From assembly GCF_000211815.1 (NCBI RefSeq), contig NZ_GL890969.1, forward strand, positions 1 through 18,376: DNA of 18,376 bases, written 5' to 3'. Of the stretch, positions 5,690 through 14,123 are shown piece after piece. Each line of letters starts with the position of its first letter. The stretch's first letter is position 1. The notes beneath the pieces were generated by a model. That model saw nothing but the letters and a program-made list of their open reading frames with translations, did not search any database and was not told the origin of the DNA. The DNA comes from Moorena producens 3L. Lineage in GTDB: Bacteria > Cyanobacteriota > Cyanobacteriia > Cyanobacteriales > Coleofasciculaceae. The position numbers and the translations under genes were made by a program.

Positions 5690-6982
5690 ATGCCACGCTC
5701 ACTTAGAGTTCGCCCAGAGTATATTGACCAGGTAAAATTAGCGGTTCAACGCAACGGTTTCCCTCGCCAGAAAGATTTAGCTGATGAGTTATTGATATCT
5801 CTATCAACCGTCAATAATTATCTCAATGGCAGAGCTGTAGATAACCTGAATTTCAAAGAAATTAGTGAAAAACTGGGGCAAGACTGGAACGCCATTGCAT
5901 TCTTTGACGAAAATACTGGCAATGATACGTCAGCCCATGGGACAGTAAACTCAGAAGTAGTGATCACACACTGCCCTGAGGAAGACTCTTCATTGATTTA
6001 TGTCCAACGTCCTCCCATTGAACAGTCTTGTTATCAAGCCCTTTTAGGTCCCGGTGCCTTGGTCAGGATTAAAGCTCCGAGGCTGATGGGGAAGACATTG
6101 CTGATGGTGAGAATGTTGGATCAGCTTGCCGAGAAGGGCTACCGAAAGGCTTATGTAAATTTCCACTTAGCCCATAGCAATGACTTGACCGATGTCGATC
6201 GATTGTTCAAGTGGTTTTGTATCAGTGTTGGTCAAAGCTTGAAGATACCGAATCGGTTGAGAGACTATTGGGATGAAGACTTTTCCACGGCTAAAGTCGA
6301 TTGTACCGAATACTTTGAGAACTATCTTCTGCCTGAAGCTGGCGCTCCCGTGGTTTTATGTCTCGATGAAGTAGACCGAGTTTTTCCCTACCCTGAGGTG
6401 GCTTCAGAATTTTTGGGATTGCTGAGGGCGTGGCACGAACGGGGGAAAGTGGAACAGGTCTGGAAACGATTACGGTTGGTGGTTGTCCATTCCACAGATG
6501 TCTATATCCCTCTCAATATAAATGAATCCCCGTTTAATGTGGGAGTGCCCATTGAATTACCAGAATTTACCCCGGAACAAGTCCAGGAATTAGCCCGACA
6601 ACATGGACAGGATTGGAGTGAATCCCTTGTGGAGCAACTGATGGGGATGGTGGGAGGTCATCCTGATCTGGTACAGCAAGCCTTATCTCACTGCCAAATC
6701 CACGGTAATAACTCCCTGGCGCAACTGTTGCAAGCCGCTCCCACAGATGCTGGCATCTACGCCAACCACCTGCGACATCTGTGGCGGATGCTGCAACCAC
6801 ACCCAGACTTGGCAAAAGCACTATTACAGGTGATTGATGCTAACGCTCCTGTGCATCTGGACTTGATAGCAGCCTATAAGTTGTACAGCATGGGGCTAGT
6901 GAAAAAGCAAGGCAATCAGGTCATGGCCAGTTGTAATTTATATCGACAGTATTTTAGAGACCACCTAGGAGAACTGCTATGA
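5690..6982 (+). CDS. HTH-AAA_35 ATPase (first gene of an ATPase/CHAT pair)
   Basis: This 430-aa protein joins an N-terminal helix-turn-helix (~1-70: RPEYIDQVKLAVQRNGFPRQ, then DLADELLISLSTVNNYLNGR, DNLNFKEISEKLG) to an AAA-like ATPase (~95-430). The HTH type is common at the start of cyanobacterial regulatory NTPases. Walker A is APRLMGKTLL (~129-138), with A where a G is usual but the GKT kept. Walker B is VVLCLDEVD (~221-229). A HST stretch at 267-269 may be sensor 1, and SPFNVG (280-285) matches the family's 'PFN-G' motif. The stop codon overlaps the next start (ATGA, 6979-6982), so the two genes are almost certainly co-translated. No clear ribosome site precedes ATG 5690; a TATAGT at ~5660 could be a -10. 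The role is inferred to be a DNA-binding or sensor ATPase working with the CHAT protein. Confidence 0.82.
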   Translation: MPRSLRVRPEYIDQVKLAVQRNGFPRQKDLADELLISLSTVNNYLNGRAVDNLNFKEISEKLGQDWNAIAFFDENTGNDTSAHGTVNSEVVITHCPEEDSSLIYVQRPPIEQSCYQALLGPGALVRIKAPRLMGKTLLMVRMLDQLAEKGYRKAYVNFHLAHSNDLTDVDRLFKWFCISVGQSLKIPNRLRDYWDEDFSTAKVDCTEYFENYLLPEAGAPVVLCLDEVDRVFPYPEVASEFLGLLRAWHERGKVEQVWKRLRLVVVHSTDVYIPLNINESPFNVGVPIELPEFTPEQVQELARQHGQDWSESLVEQLMGMVGGHPDLVQQALSHCQIHGNNSLAQLLQAAPTDAGIYANHLRHLWRMLQPHPDLAKALLQVIDANAPVHLDLIAAYKLYSMGLVKKQGNQVMASCNLYRQYFRDHLGELL

Positions 6983-9900
6983 GTACAGGAGCCTATCAGG
7001 TTGGGGGATGCCTACCACCCGATGCTAGTACTTATGTGGTGCGTACCGCTGACGGGGAACTTTATCAGCAGTTGCTGGCTGGAGAGTTTTGCTATGTCTT
7101 GAATTCCCGCCAAATGGGGAAGTCTTCCCTGAGAGTGCGAACCATGAAACGGCTGCAAAACCACGGGGTGGCTTGTGCATCCATTGATATTACGGAATTA
7201 GGAACCCAACAGGTTACCCCAGAGAAATGGTATGGCGGCTTAACCAAAACTCTGATTAACCGATTCGGTCTACAGGAGAAATTATCATTTCGCAGCTGGC
7301 TCAATGAGCACAAAGATATTCCCCCAGTACAGCTTTTTCGGGAGTTTATCGAAGAAGTCTTACTGATCCAAATTGCCGAACGGATTGTTATTTTTATTGA
7401 TGAAATTGATAGCGTTCTGCAACTGGCGTTTAAAGATGACTTCTTTGCCCTAATTCGAGCCTGTTATAACAAACGGGCGGAAAATTCTGCCTATAATCGC
7501 ATCAGTTTTGTGCTGTTGGGGGTGGCGACACCAGGGGATTTAATAGCAGATAAAGACCGCACCCCGTTTAATATTGGCCGAGCAGTTGAGTTACATGGCT
7601 TTCAACTCCATGAAGTTGAGCCGTTAGTCAAGGGATTGGAGGGAAACGTCAGTAACCCCCAAGCTGTTATCGAGGAGATAGTAACGTGGACAGGAGGACA
7701 ACCGTTTCTTACTCAAAAGCTCTGTCAGTTGGTGGTTAGTTCTGGGTGTTGGGATCCCCCCCAATCCTTCACAAGTTTGGATCCCCCCCAATCCTTCACA
7801 AGTTTGGATCCCCCCCAACCCCCCTTAATAAGGGGGGAGAATAAATCGATTGAGAAGCCCTTAACAAGTTTGGATCCCCCCCAACCCCCCTTAATAAGGG
7901 GGGAGAAGGAGAGGGAGAAGGAATGGATTGAGAGGTTGGTGCGATCGCATTTTATCGACAACTGGGAAGCTACCGATCAACCGGAACACTTGAAGACCAT
8001 ACGCGATCGCATTCTTTGTAATGAGCAACGGGCTGCCTATTTGTTGGAATTGTATCAGCAGGTGTGGCAGCAGGGGGAAGTTGTTGCTAATAACAGTTTT
8101 GAGGAGGGGAAGTTACAGTTATCTGGGTTAGTGGTCAAGCACAGACTTGGAACCTCTCCAGTGCTTAAAGTCTATAACCCGATCTACCGTGAAGTCTTTA
8201 ATCAGGACTGGATTAACCAAGAATTAGCCCACTTACGTCCCTATTCGGAAGCCTTTAGGGGTTGGGTGGCCTCGGATTGTCAGGATCAGTCACTATTGTT
8301 GCGCGGTCAAACTCTAAAGAATGCTCAAGCTTGGGCAAAGGGTAAGAATTTAAGTTATCAGGATCAACAGTTTCTGGCAGCAAGTGAGAAAAAGCAGATA
8401 GAGGAGCAAATCGCTCAAAAGGAACGAGATGCGGAATTAGAGAGAGAGAGGAAAGATAGGGAAGCAGCCCAGAAGATAAATCTGGTACTAACTGAGGCAA
8501 ATCGCAAAGCGAAACGACAGATGCGTTTCGGGTTGGGTGTGTTAGTTTTAGCGTTATTGGGAGCTGGGATTTCTGTAAAAATAGCAGTAATTCTAGTAGT
8601 AGACGCGAATCGTCAGGTTGATTCTGCCAAGATAGAACTTAACCAGGTAAAGCAAGAATTTCAAAATGTATCCCAGCTATCTCGACTAGCTGTAAGACTT
8701 GACAGAGCAAAGAAGCACTCTGAGGCAGAAAGAGCCAGGAAAAAAGCAGCTCTGTCCTTTCAGATTCAAGACTATGAACTCAAACAAGCGATGCTGCTGA
8801 GCAATATTGCGATTGCTTATCAGCAACTTGAACAGTTTGATCAGGCAATGAAGGCAGTTTCAGAGAGTTTGAAACTATTAGCAAATTCAGATAAGAGAAA
8901 CTCTCTAGATCACTCAATCATTCTTGCTCAAGCTTTAACTACCAAAGGTCATCTGCTGGCAGCTCAAGGAGATACTGAAGGAGCCTTGTCTGCTTACGGT
9001 AATGCTTTTGATACTATCCAATCCTTAGGTAGTGATTTAAGCAGCATAAATTCAGCTATAAAGGTTAATTTTATAGAGATTGTAGAGAGTGTTTATCAGG
9101 GGTTTATCGGGTCACTTTTGGATTCTGAGGAAACTGGCTCTAACCAGCAAAATCTCAGAAAAGTTCGTCAGGTTATTGAATCACTCCATTTGACTCAACT
9201 CAATAACTTCCGTGAGATAGTTCCCTTGAATCCTAATCTCATCGACATTGACCAGATTGATTCCCAAGCAGCAGTAATCTATCCTATTCTTTTGGACGAC
9301 CGCTTGGAAGTAATTCTTCACTTGCCAGGTCAAGCATTGCACCACTACTCAACACCTTTATCTGCAAAAGAAGTTGAGGAAACGCTTAGCAGTTTTAAAG
9401 AGGCAGTGCGAATCGTGCATAGACGTTTATGGCGTAGATTCTCCCCAAAAGTTTACGAATGGCTTATTAAACCAGCAGAAACTAAGTTAGCTAAAAGCAA
9501 CATCAAGACTATCGTATTTGTGCCCAATAGTAGGCTAAGAAGTATTCCCATGGCAGCTCTCTACGATGGTGAGCAGCATTTAGTAGAAAAATATGCCATT
9601 GCTGTCACCCCCGCTTTACAGAGTCTAGAGCCTCAGCCCCAGAAACAAAAACCTTTAAAAGCTTTGATTGCTGGAGTTTCTGAATTCCGCCAAGGCTATT
9701 CACCATTACCCTTTGTTGAGGTGGAGGTAAAAAAAATTAGCTCAATGATACCAAGTTCAATCCTACTTAATCAGGACTTCACTGGTAAAGCCCTGGAAAA
9801 CGCACTTAACTCCTCTTACTTCCCTATAGTTCACTTGGCAAGCCATTCACAGTTTTCTTCAGAATCAGAAGATACATTTATACTTACTTGGGATGGAAAA

Positions 9901-10254
9901 ATTAAAGCCAAGGACTTTGAAAAGTTACTGAGTTCAAGAGAACAGGAAAAATTTGACCCGATTGAATTACTCGTTCTCAGTTATTGTAGTACTGCTCAAA
10001 GTAATAATCAAACACCTTTTAGATTCGCAGGATTAGCCCTAAGGTCTAGATTCCGCAGTATTCTCGGCGCTCTGTGGTTTATTGACGACCAAGCCACTGC
10101 TGAGCTAATGGGTCAGTTTTACCAAGAATTTACTCAACGGAACGTTACCAAAGCTGAAGCCCTGCGCCTTGCTCAGTTAAGTACCTTGAAAGACCCTAAC
10201 TACGAACATCCCTATTACTGGGCACCCTTTGTTCTAATCGGTGACTGGCGCTAA
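6979..10254 (+). CDS. AAA_35-TM-TPR-CHAT protease-like effector
   Basis: This 1091-aa protein contains: an AAA-like ATPase (~1-430) with Walker A LNSRQMGKSS (41-50), Walker B IVIFIDEID (136-144) and PFNIG (196-200); a charged coiled coil (~465-515); a membrane helix (~517-541); a TPR-like helical region (~560-690); and a C-terminal CHAT caspase-like domain (~760-1091). The predicted catalytic pair is H956 in HLASHS (the usual 'ATHG' place) and C1003 in VLSYCSTA (usual 'LSACETA'), so it looks active. CHAT domains are peptidases in bacterial conflict and cell-death systems. Together with the HTH-AAA gene, the likely design is sensing, ATP-driven switching and proteolysis at the membrane; this is inference. 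Residues 259-313 are repeat-derived and interrupt the ATPase C-terminal region (see the repeat at 7752-7903). An alternative role is in signalling without proteolysis. Confidence 0.87.
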   Translation: MSTGAYQVGGCLPPDASTYVVRTADGELYQQLLAGEFCYVLNSRQMGKSSLRVRTMKRLQNHGVACASIDITELGTQQVTPEKWYGGLTKTLINRFGLQEKLSFRSWLNEHKDIPPVQLFREFIEEVLLIQIAERIVIFIDEIDSVLQLAFKDDFFALIRACYNKRAENSAYNRISFVLLGVATPGDLIADKDRTPFNIGRAVELHGFQLHEVEPLVKGLEGNVSNPQAVIEEIVTWTGGQPFLTQKLCQLVVSSGCWDPPQSFTSLDPPQSFTSLDPPQPPLIRGENKSIEKPLTSLDPPQPPLIRGEKEREKEWIERLVRSHFIDNWEATDQPEHLKTIRDRILCNEQRAAYLLELYQQVWQQGEVVANNSFEEGKLQLSGLVVKHRLGTSPVLKVYNPIYREVFNQDWINQELAHLRPYSEAFRGWVASDCQDQSLLLRGQTLKNAQAWAKGKNLSYQDQQFLAASEKKQIEEQIAQKERDAELERERKDREAAQKINLVLTEANRKAKRQMRFGLGVLVLALLGAGISVKIAVILVVDANRQVDSAKIELNQVKQEFQNVSQLSRLAVRLDRAKKHSEAERARKKAALSFQIQDYELKQAMLLSNIAIAYQQLEQFDQAMKAVSESLKLLANSDKRNSLDHSIILAQALTTKGHLLAAQGDTEGALSAYGNAFDTIQSLGSDLSSINSAIKVNFIEIVESVYQGFIGSLLDSEETGSNQQNLRKVRQVIESLHLTQLNNFREIVPLNPNLIDIDQIDSQAAVIYPILLDDRLEVILHLPGQALHHYSTPLSAKEVEETLSSFKEAVRIVHRRLWRRFSPKVYEWLIKPAETKLAKSNIKTIVFVPNSRLRSIPMAALYDGEQHLVEKYAIAVTPALQSLEPQPQKQKPLKALIAGVSEFRQGYSPLPFVEVEVKKISSMIPSSILLNQDFTGKALENALNSSYFPIVHLASHSQFSSESEDTFILTWDGKIKAKDFEKLLSSREQEKFDPIELLVLSYCSTAQSNNQTPFRFAGLALRSRFRSILGALWFIDDQATAELMGQFYQEFTQRNVTKAEALRLAQLSTLKDPNYEHPYYWAPFVLIGDWR
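7752..7903 (+). repeat. Palindromic cyanobacterial repeats inserted in frame in the CHAT gene
   Basis: Four copies of GGATCCCCCCC begin at 7752, 7779, 7806 and 7872, spaced 27, 27 and 66 bp, all multiples of three. Copies 3 and 4 continue into the palindrome CCCCCCTTAATAAGGGGGG (7819-7837 and 7885-7903). Encoded units are DPPQSFTSL twice, then two DPPQPPLIRGE segments. The palindromic unit looks like a dispersed intergenic repeat of cyanobacteria, here absorbed into coding sequence. Confidence 0.9.
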
Positions 10255-10276
10255 GGGGCTATGACGTAGCGCGAAC

Positions 10277-10300
10277 AGCCGTCAGCCGTCAGCCGTCAGC
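10277..10300. repeat. Short AGCCGTC heptad array after the CHAT gene
   Basis: Three AGCCGTC heptads plus AGC. It is followed at 10309-10320 by CACGCTACTTGA, a 12-mer that recurs at 17585-17596 just after another heptad array. Confidence 0.85.
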
Positions 10301-10370
10301 TAAAAGCTCACGCTACTTGAAAAGTCGCAAACCGCTAGAAGATATTATTAAATTAAAAAACTAGAATTTC

Positions 10371-10577
10371 ATGAAAACATTTACTGCAATTGTTGAGCGA
10401 GATTTAGATACCAATCTCTACGTTGGTTATATTCCAGGATTTAAAGGCGCACATTCTCAGGGAGAAACCTTAGACGAGTTAAAGGAAAATTTGCGAGAAG
10501 TAATGGAAATGCTGCTAGAAGATGAGAATTTAACCTTTGAAACAGAATTTGTCGGTACAAAACAAATTGTGGTCTGA
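10371..10577 (+). CDS. HicB-like small protein (solitary antitoxin-type)
   Basis: This 68-aa protein matches the HicB-like fold seen in type II antitoxins: MKTFTAIVERDLDTNLYVGYIPGF, GAHSQGETLDELKENLREVMEMLLED. The 'V-Y-PG--GAHSQG-TLDEL--NL-E' signature is clear. It lacks the C-terminal DNA-binding extension of longer HicB proteins. No HicA toxin frame (~60 aa with a dsRNA-binding-like fold and catalytic His) fits in the 116 bp upstream or in the repeat-filled sequence downstream, so it is an orphan. It may neutralise a toxin encoded elsewhere or act as a small nucleic-acid-binding protein. No strong ribosome-binding site is visible before ATG 10371. Confidence 0.8.
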   Translation: MKTFTAIVERDLDTNLYVGYIPGFKGAHSQGETLDELKENLREVMEMLLEDENLTFETEFVGTKQIVV

Positions 10578-10603
10578 TAGTTACAGCGTTTTTCATAACT
10601 ATT

Positions 10604-10650
10604 AGGTGCGCTTGACCCATTAAGAATTAAATTCGCCACGGGTCGCACCT
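10604..10650. repeat. AGGTGCG inverted-repeat element, copy 1
   Basis: AGGTGCG (10604-10610) pairs with CGCACCT (10644-10650), with inner ACCC / GGGT arms (10615-10618 with 10640-10643). The right-hand GGGTCGCACCT also ends the stronger palindrome at 13962-14016, so this looks like a dispersed hairpin family. Confidence 0.65.
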
Positions 10651-10672
10651 GAGGTACACAGAATTTTTTCAC

Positions 10673-10754
10673 TCTTGCCTCTTGCCTCTTGCCTCTTGCC
10701 TTCCCCTCCTGGGAGGGGTTAGGGGTGGGTTCCTCTTGCCTCTTGCCTCTTGCC
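10673..10754. repeat. TCTTGCC heptad arrays split by a GC-rich hairpin
   Basis: Four perfect TCTTGCC units (10673-10700) and three more (10734-10754) flank 33 bp that contain CCCCTCC-TG-GGAGGGG, a 7-bp-stem hairpin. This is a nested repeat: the hairpin sequence appears to be inserted within an STRR array. A minus-strand frame through it is an artefact. Confidence 0.9.
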
Positions 10755-10858
10755 TGCTCCCTAAAACGTAGAAATTTGTACCTCACCGAATTGAAAACCG
10801 CTGTAAGTACCAATAACTAGAATAGAAGAAACTCTGTTGTGCGGGAAGCAACTAAATC

Positions 10859-11464
10859 ATGACATTCGCCACCACAGCTGTTGAAACTAATCCGATTGTG
10901 CTGAGGATGCCCCCGGCACTGGAGATGGATGATGACCAATTTTTTGAATTTTGTCAGGTTAACCGAGAATTACGTATTGAGCGGACATCAGAGGGAGAAA
11001 TAATTGTTATGCCCCCAACAGGAGGTGAAACCGGAAAACGTAATCTAAGTATAGGTGGTCAGTTGTGGACTTGGGTGGAACAGGACGGTACAGGAGTAGG
11101 TTTTGACTCATCCACTGGTTTCAAACTTCCCAATGGTGCAGAACGTTCCCCTGATGCCTCTTGGGTAAAGTTAGAAAGATGGGAAGCCCTAACACCTCAA
11201 CAAAGGCAAAAATTTGCTCCCATATGCCCGGATTTTGTGATTGAATTGCGTTCCCCCACTGATAGGGTGAAAGATCTCAAGAACAAGATGGAGGAGTACA
11301 GGTCAAATGGCGCTAGCTTGGGGTGGTTGATTGACCCAAATAGTCGTCAGGTGTATATTTACCGTCCTGGGGTAGAAGTGGAACAGTTGGACAATCCGGC
11401 TACGGTCAAGGGTGATGAGTCGGTACTGCCTGGTTTCGTGCTGAAGCTGGATAAAATCTGGTAA
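10859..11464 (+). CDS. Uma2-family (DUF820) PD-(D/E)XK endonuclease
   Basis: This is a 201-aa member of the Uma2/DUF820 family, restriction-endonuclease-like proteins present in many copies in cyanobacteria; their biological role is unclear. The family pattern is present: ERTSEGEIIVMPPTGGETG, then RSPDASWV (D99), PDFVIELRSPTD (E129), a helix with K141/K143 and EEY, GWLIDP and VYIYRPG. Those acidic residues match the predicted nuclease centre. Length is normal and the frame is undamaged. No clear Shine-Dalgarno sequence precedes ATG 10859; GCGGGAAG ~14 nt upstream is weak. It faces the PAS gene across 166 bp. Confidence 0.9.
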   Translation: MTFATTAVETNPIVLRMPPALEMDDDQFFEFCQVNRELRIERTSEGEIIVMPPTGGETGKRNLSIGGQLWTWVEQDGTGVGFDSSTGFKLPNGAERSPDASWVKLERWEALTPQQRQKFAPICPDFVIELRSPTDRVKDLKNKMEEYRSNGASLGWLIDPNSRQVYIYRPGVEVEQLDNPATVKGDESVLPGFVLKLDKIW

Positions 11465-11630
11465 GGGTAACGGATTAGCCTTGTCAACCCAAGCAGAGAA
11501 GCACAATCAGCCATCTGTGCTAGTTAATTGATGATCTTACTCAGGAATTTCCTCAATTCCAGAGAAAGGGTAATGATAAAACCGGATTGTAGAGCCCTGA
11601 TGTCTTTGACTTCGAGCTCTTTTAGCGGTT

Positions 11631-12248
11631 CTAGAACCCAGTCACATTAAGTATGATCCACTGGATACTAACCACATTGCCTTGAGAGTCACAACAGACA
11701 GACACTGACATATCAACCGCTACAGGTTTACCTTGCCGTGGACACAATACCACTTGCCAGTCCTTGAGCTTTTGCAATTCCTGGAGCTGGTGGAGTTGGA
11801 GGTCGAACCGATTAGACTCAGCTTCACTGATAAAGCTCATCAGCGGTTTACCCACCAGATAATACTGCTGTACGTTTAGTAGACTAGCAGCTGCACTGTT
11901 TGCTTCTTGGATAATTCCTTGAGCATTGGTTACCAGGTAACCCTCCGGAGCCAATTCAAACAAATTATGGTAGTGTTGTTGCCGTGCTTGTAACACAGCG
12001 TAAGCCGCTTGCAAAGCCTCATACTTCTCGCTGAGTTCCTCAAAACCGGTAGAGAGTTCCTCTAGAGCAGCATAGAGCAGCTCCGGCTTTAGAGAGGATT
12101 GCTTAGGATCTAGTGATTCAATTTTGAGGCACTTTTGACCTGGAATCTGGTGCTTAGTAAAGTCAAAGCCTGGATTTGTGTTCAGTGAACTCAGAAGTGC
12201 TTTGAATACGGTATCGTCGTTTATATTCACTCGTATTTCTCCATCCAC
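11631..12248 (-). CDS. Stand-alone PAS-domain protein with coiled coil
   Basis: This is a 205-aa soluble protein with an N-terminal ~50-residue segment I do not recognise, a coiled coil (~55-92, LEELSTGFEELSEKYEALQA) and one PAS domain (~93-203: NLFELAPEGYLVTNAQGIIQ, EANSAAASLLN, LVGKPLMSFI, WQVVLCPRQGKPVAVDMSV). It ends just after the strand that usually leads to 'WI-RDIT' and an output domain, so no kinase, cyclase or DNA-binding part is present. It may be a partner sensor, or the front part of a histidine kinase that lost its output. The start is GTG (12248-12246) with no good ribosome site, so the true start could be further in. Confidence 0.75.
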   Translation of the reverse strand: MDGEIRVNINDDTVFKALLSSLNTNPGFDFTKHQIPGQKCLKIESLDPKQSSLKPELLYAALEELSTGFEELSEKYEALQAAYAVLQARQQHYHNLFELAPEGYLVTNAQGIIQEANSAAASLLNVQQYYLVGKPLMSFISEAESNRFDLQLHQLQELQKLKDWQVVLCPRQGKPVAVDMSVSVCCDSQGNVVSIQWIILNVTGF

Positions 12249-12625
12249 AGAGCAAGTCTAGGAACAATTGAGGCTGGACTACTCAATGGCCTTCTATTAA
12301 ATCGTCCCCTAGGGTTCGCGAGTGTACTTGATGGTAGCAAATTTTTGTGGCAAAATCATGAAGCAAACGCCCATAATTGGCTTTTAAACCACGCTTGCTC
12401 CGCAATATCTTTGCTTTTATTGATTTTTCTGTTGTCTCTATGGATGGCTCAGATCGGCTTTCCTCAATTAAAGTCCACCTTAGGGATTTGAGTTAAGGGG
12501 TAGCCCACTTCTGAATTAAACCACAATTATAGAGTATAGCACAAAAAAATGCAAGCCTTAGCAACGGTAGACCATGAAGGCTTTACGCCCCTAGACTAAA
12601 GGGAATTTAGAATGAGAATTTACAA
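12249..12625. other. Intergenic region between HEAT and PAS genes
   Basis: I see no gene, RNA or repeat here. It is AT-rich with short broken frames. Both flanking genes read leftward, so the PAS promoter should lie in it; no convincing -35/-10 pair stands out. Confidence 0.4.
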
Positions 12626-13819
12626 TCAGAATTTTTTGAGGGCTGCGATCGCATGCAAGCTCACGGAGTGATCTGAATCTGCCACCAAGTCTTTGAGTAA
12701 GGGTATTGATTTAAATTGAGCTAATTGTCCTAGGGACATGGCTAGAGTTTGTTTGATTTGGTGATCTTCGGTAGCCACTTGCCCTGATTGACAAAAGTCG
12801 ATCAAAATCTCAGCGGCTTTGGGTTTCAAATAGTCTGACTCTACCATCCCCAGGACGCTAATGATTTCCCGACAGACTGGTGTGGGTGCCTCCCTCAGCA
12901 CTGCTTGTAACTGTTGTAGGGAATTGGTAGTAAACTCCCAACTGAAAGCACGGACAATCTCGATTTGTAAACTGATTGGTGTAGCTGGTGACTGGAGTGC
13001 CTTAACTAACGCTTGATGGGCTTCCAAGGTAGCTAAACGCCCGAGTGCGATCGCAGCTTGGTGGCAAACCTCCAAATTCAGGTCATAAAGCAATGGTTTA
13101 ATCCGCTTGACTAGATCTAAATCTGGCAACAGAGTGCGTAGTAACCCTAGACCAATCACCGCTTCTTTCCTCACCGCTGCCACTTGATCGCTTATGGCAT
13201 TCAGGAGAACTGGAGTAATTGAGGGTGAGCGAAAATTACTGAGGGTTTCAATAGCAGTAGCCCGTATTTCCGAGCTGGGGTCATTAACCACACTCAGCAA
13301 TGGCTCAATCACTTCCGGACGGTGAATATGAGCCAGGGCTTGCACTGCCAATAATCTGGCCTCTGGGGATTCTGGGAAACGGCTTAAAGCCGCCACCGCT
13401 GAAGTCCCAATGTTTGCCAGTGCCTCAGAAGCCATATAGGCTAACTCTTCATCCTCACCATCCTTCAGCAATTTGACTAGCACCATCACCACTGCCGGGT
13501 CATCAAACTGACCTAAGATCCGACCAGCAAACCAACGGACTTCCAAATCTAGTGCTTCATCTTCTAGGATGCTGATCACCGGAGCAATAACGGCTTTCCC
13601 CAGTTTTGGTAGCACCTTTACTAAAGCCCATTTTTCTTGAAAATCCCCACTCTTGAGCACCTGTAATCCCAGACTCAAAGCTAGCTGGAACTCTTCATCA
13701 CTTAACCGCTGCTGTGTCTGACCATTTTTCCCTAAGGACAACTGCTGAAGATGGTGAGTGAGTAATGAAAAATTTTCCTGCTGTCCAGCAAGACTTGCTT
13801 GTTTTAAAATGTTCAGCAT
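12626..13819 (-). CDS. HEAT-repeat (PBS-lyase HEAT-like) protein
   Basis: This 397-aa all-helical scaffold has repeated ~30-residue HEAT units through residues ~85-290 and again at ~355-397. Examples are LEVRWFAGRILGQFDDPAVV, EARLLAVQALAHIHRPEVIE, SEIRATAIETLSNFRSPSIT and LEVCHQAAIALGRLATLEAH. No signal peptide, membrane helix or catalytic motif is seen. In cyanobacteria such repeats occur in phycobilin lyases and in many binding scaffolds; the sequence lacks anything specific to bilin attachment that I can see, so a generic protein-binding role is the safer call. ATG 13819 has a GAGG 13 nt upstream, rather distant. It reads away from the haem cluster, sharing the 13820-14585 spacer with it. 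Confidence 0.8.
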   Translation of the reverse strand: MLNILKQASLAGQQENFSLLTHHLQQLSLGKNGQTQQRLSDEEFQLALSLGLQVLKSGDFQEKWALVKVLPKLGKAVIAPVISILEDEALDLEVRWFAGRILGQFDDPAVVMVLVKLLKDGEDEELAYMASEALANIGTSAVAALSRFPESPEARLLAVQALAHIHRPEVIEPLLSVVNDPSSEIRATAIETLSNFRSPSITPVLLNAISDQVAAVRKEAVIGLGLLRTLLPDLDLVKRIKPLLYDLNLEVCHQAAIALGRLATLEAHQALVKALQSPATPISLQIEIVRAFSWEFTTNSLQQLQAVLREAPTPVCREIISVLGMVESDYLKPKAAEILIDFCQSGQVATEDHQIKQTLAMSLGQLAQFKSIPLLKDLVADSDHSVSLHAIAALKKF

Positions 13820-13961
13820 TGTTTAATCGTTGCCTCACGGCAATAAAAAATTAACTGCATCAAATTCACTGCATTGGACTACTATCTCGATCACACAGGA
13901 GACTGATCCGACGAACAGCTGATTTTCCAGCGTTACTTAATAATGGAATGATTTTAAGAGT

Positions 13962-14016
13962 CAGGTGCGCGCCTCCAAGGCCGCGAGCAATCCCTCGCGG
14001 CCTTGGGTCGCACCTG
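13962..14016. repeat. Nested palindrome (AGGTGCG element, copy 2)
   Basis: Outer arms CAGGTGCG (13962-13969) and CGCACCTG (14009-14016) enclose a perfect 13-bp GC-rich stem (13975-13987 with 13994-14006; CCAAGGCCGCGAG) and a 6-nt loop. The right part shares GGGTCGCACCT with 10640-10650. It could fold as a strong bidirectional hairpin and block transcription between the divergent genes, but it looks like a mobile repeat. Confidence 0.8.
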
Positions 14017-14033
14017 TGGAATGGGCATCAGGC

Positions 14034-14123
14034 GTGGAACTGGCAAGATGCCAGTTTCAATATATGTGTGGAACTGGCAAGATGCCAGTTCCACACATAT
14101 ATGTTCGGGCGGGCAGGATGCCC
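14034..14123. repeat. Cluster of GGCAAGATGCC-type palindromes with a 19-bp-stem hairpin
   Basis: GTGGAACTGGCAAGATGCCAGTT occurs at 14034-14056 and 14068-14090, followed by the related GGGCAGGATGCCC (14111-14123). The second copy sits in a perfect hairpin with 19-bp arms (14060-14078 and 14084-14102) around AAGAT. The 'GGC-AGGAT/AAGAT-GCC' core looks like a dispersed cyanobacterial repeat. Short open frames through it (13948-14239) are repeat translations. Confidence 0.88.

Noticed and set aside
10457..10813. 118-codon minus-strand frame
   Set aside because: It is antisense to the HicB-like gene and then runs through the TCTTGCC array.
10255..10860. HicA toxin partner for the HicB-like gene
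   Set aside because: The flanks hold only repeats and no frame with the HicA pattern on either strand.
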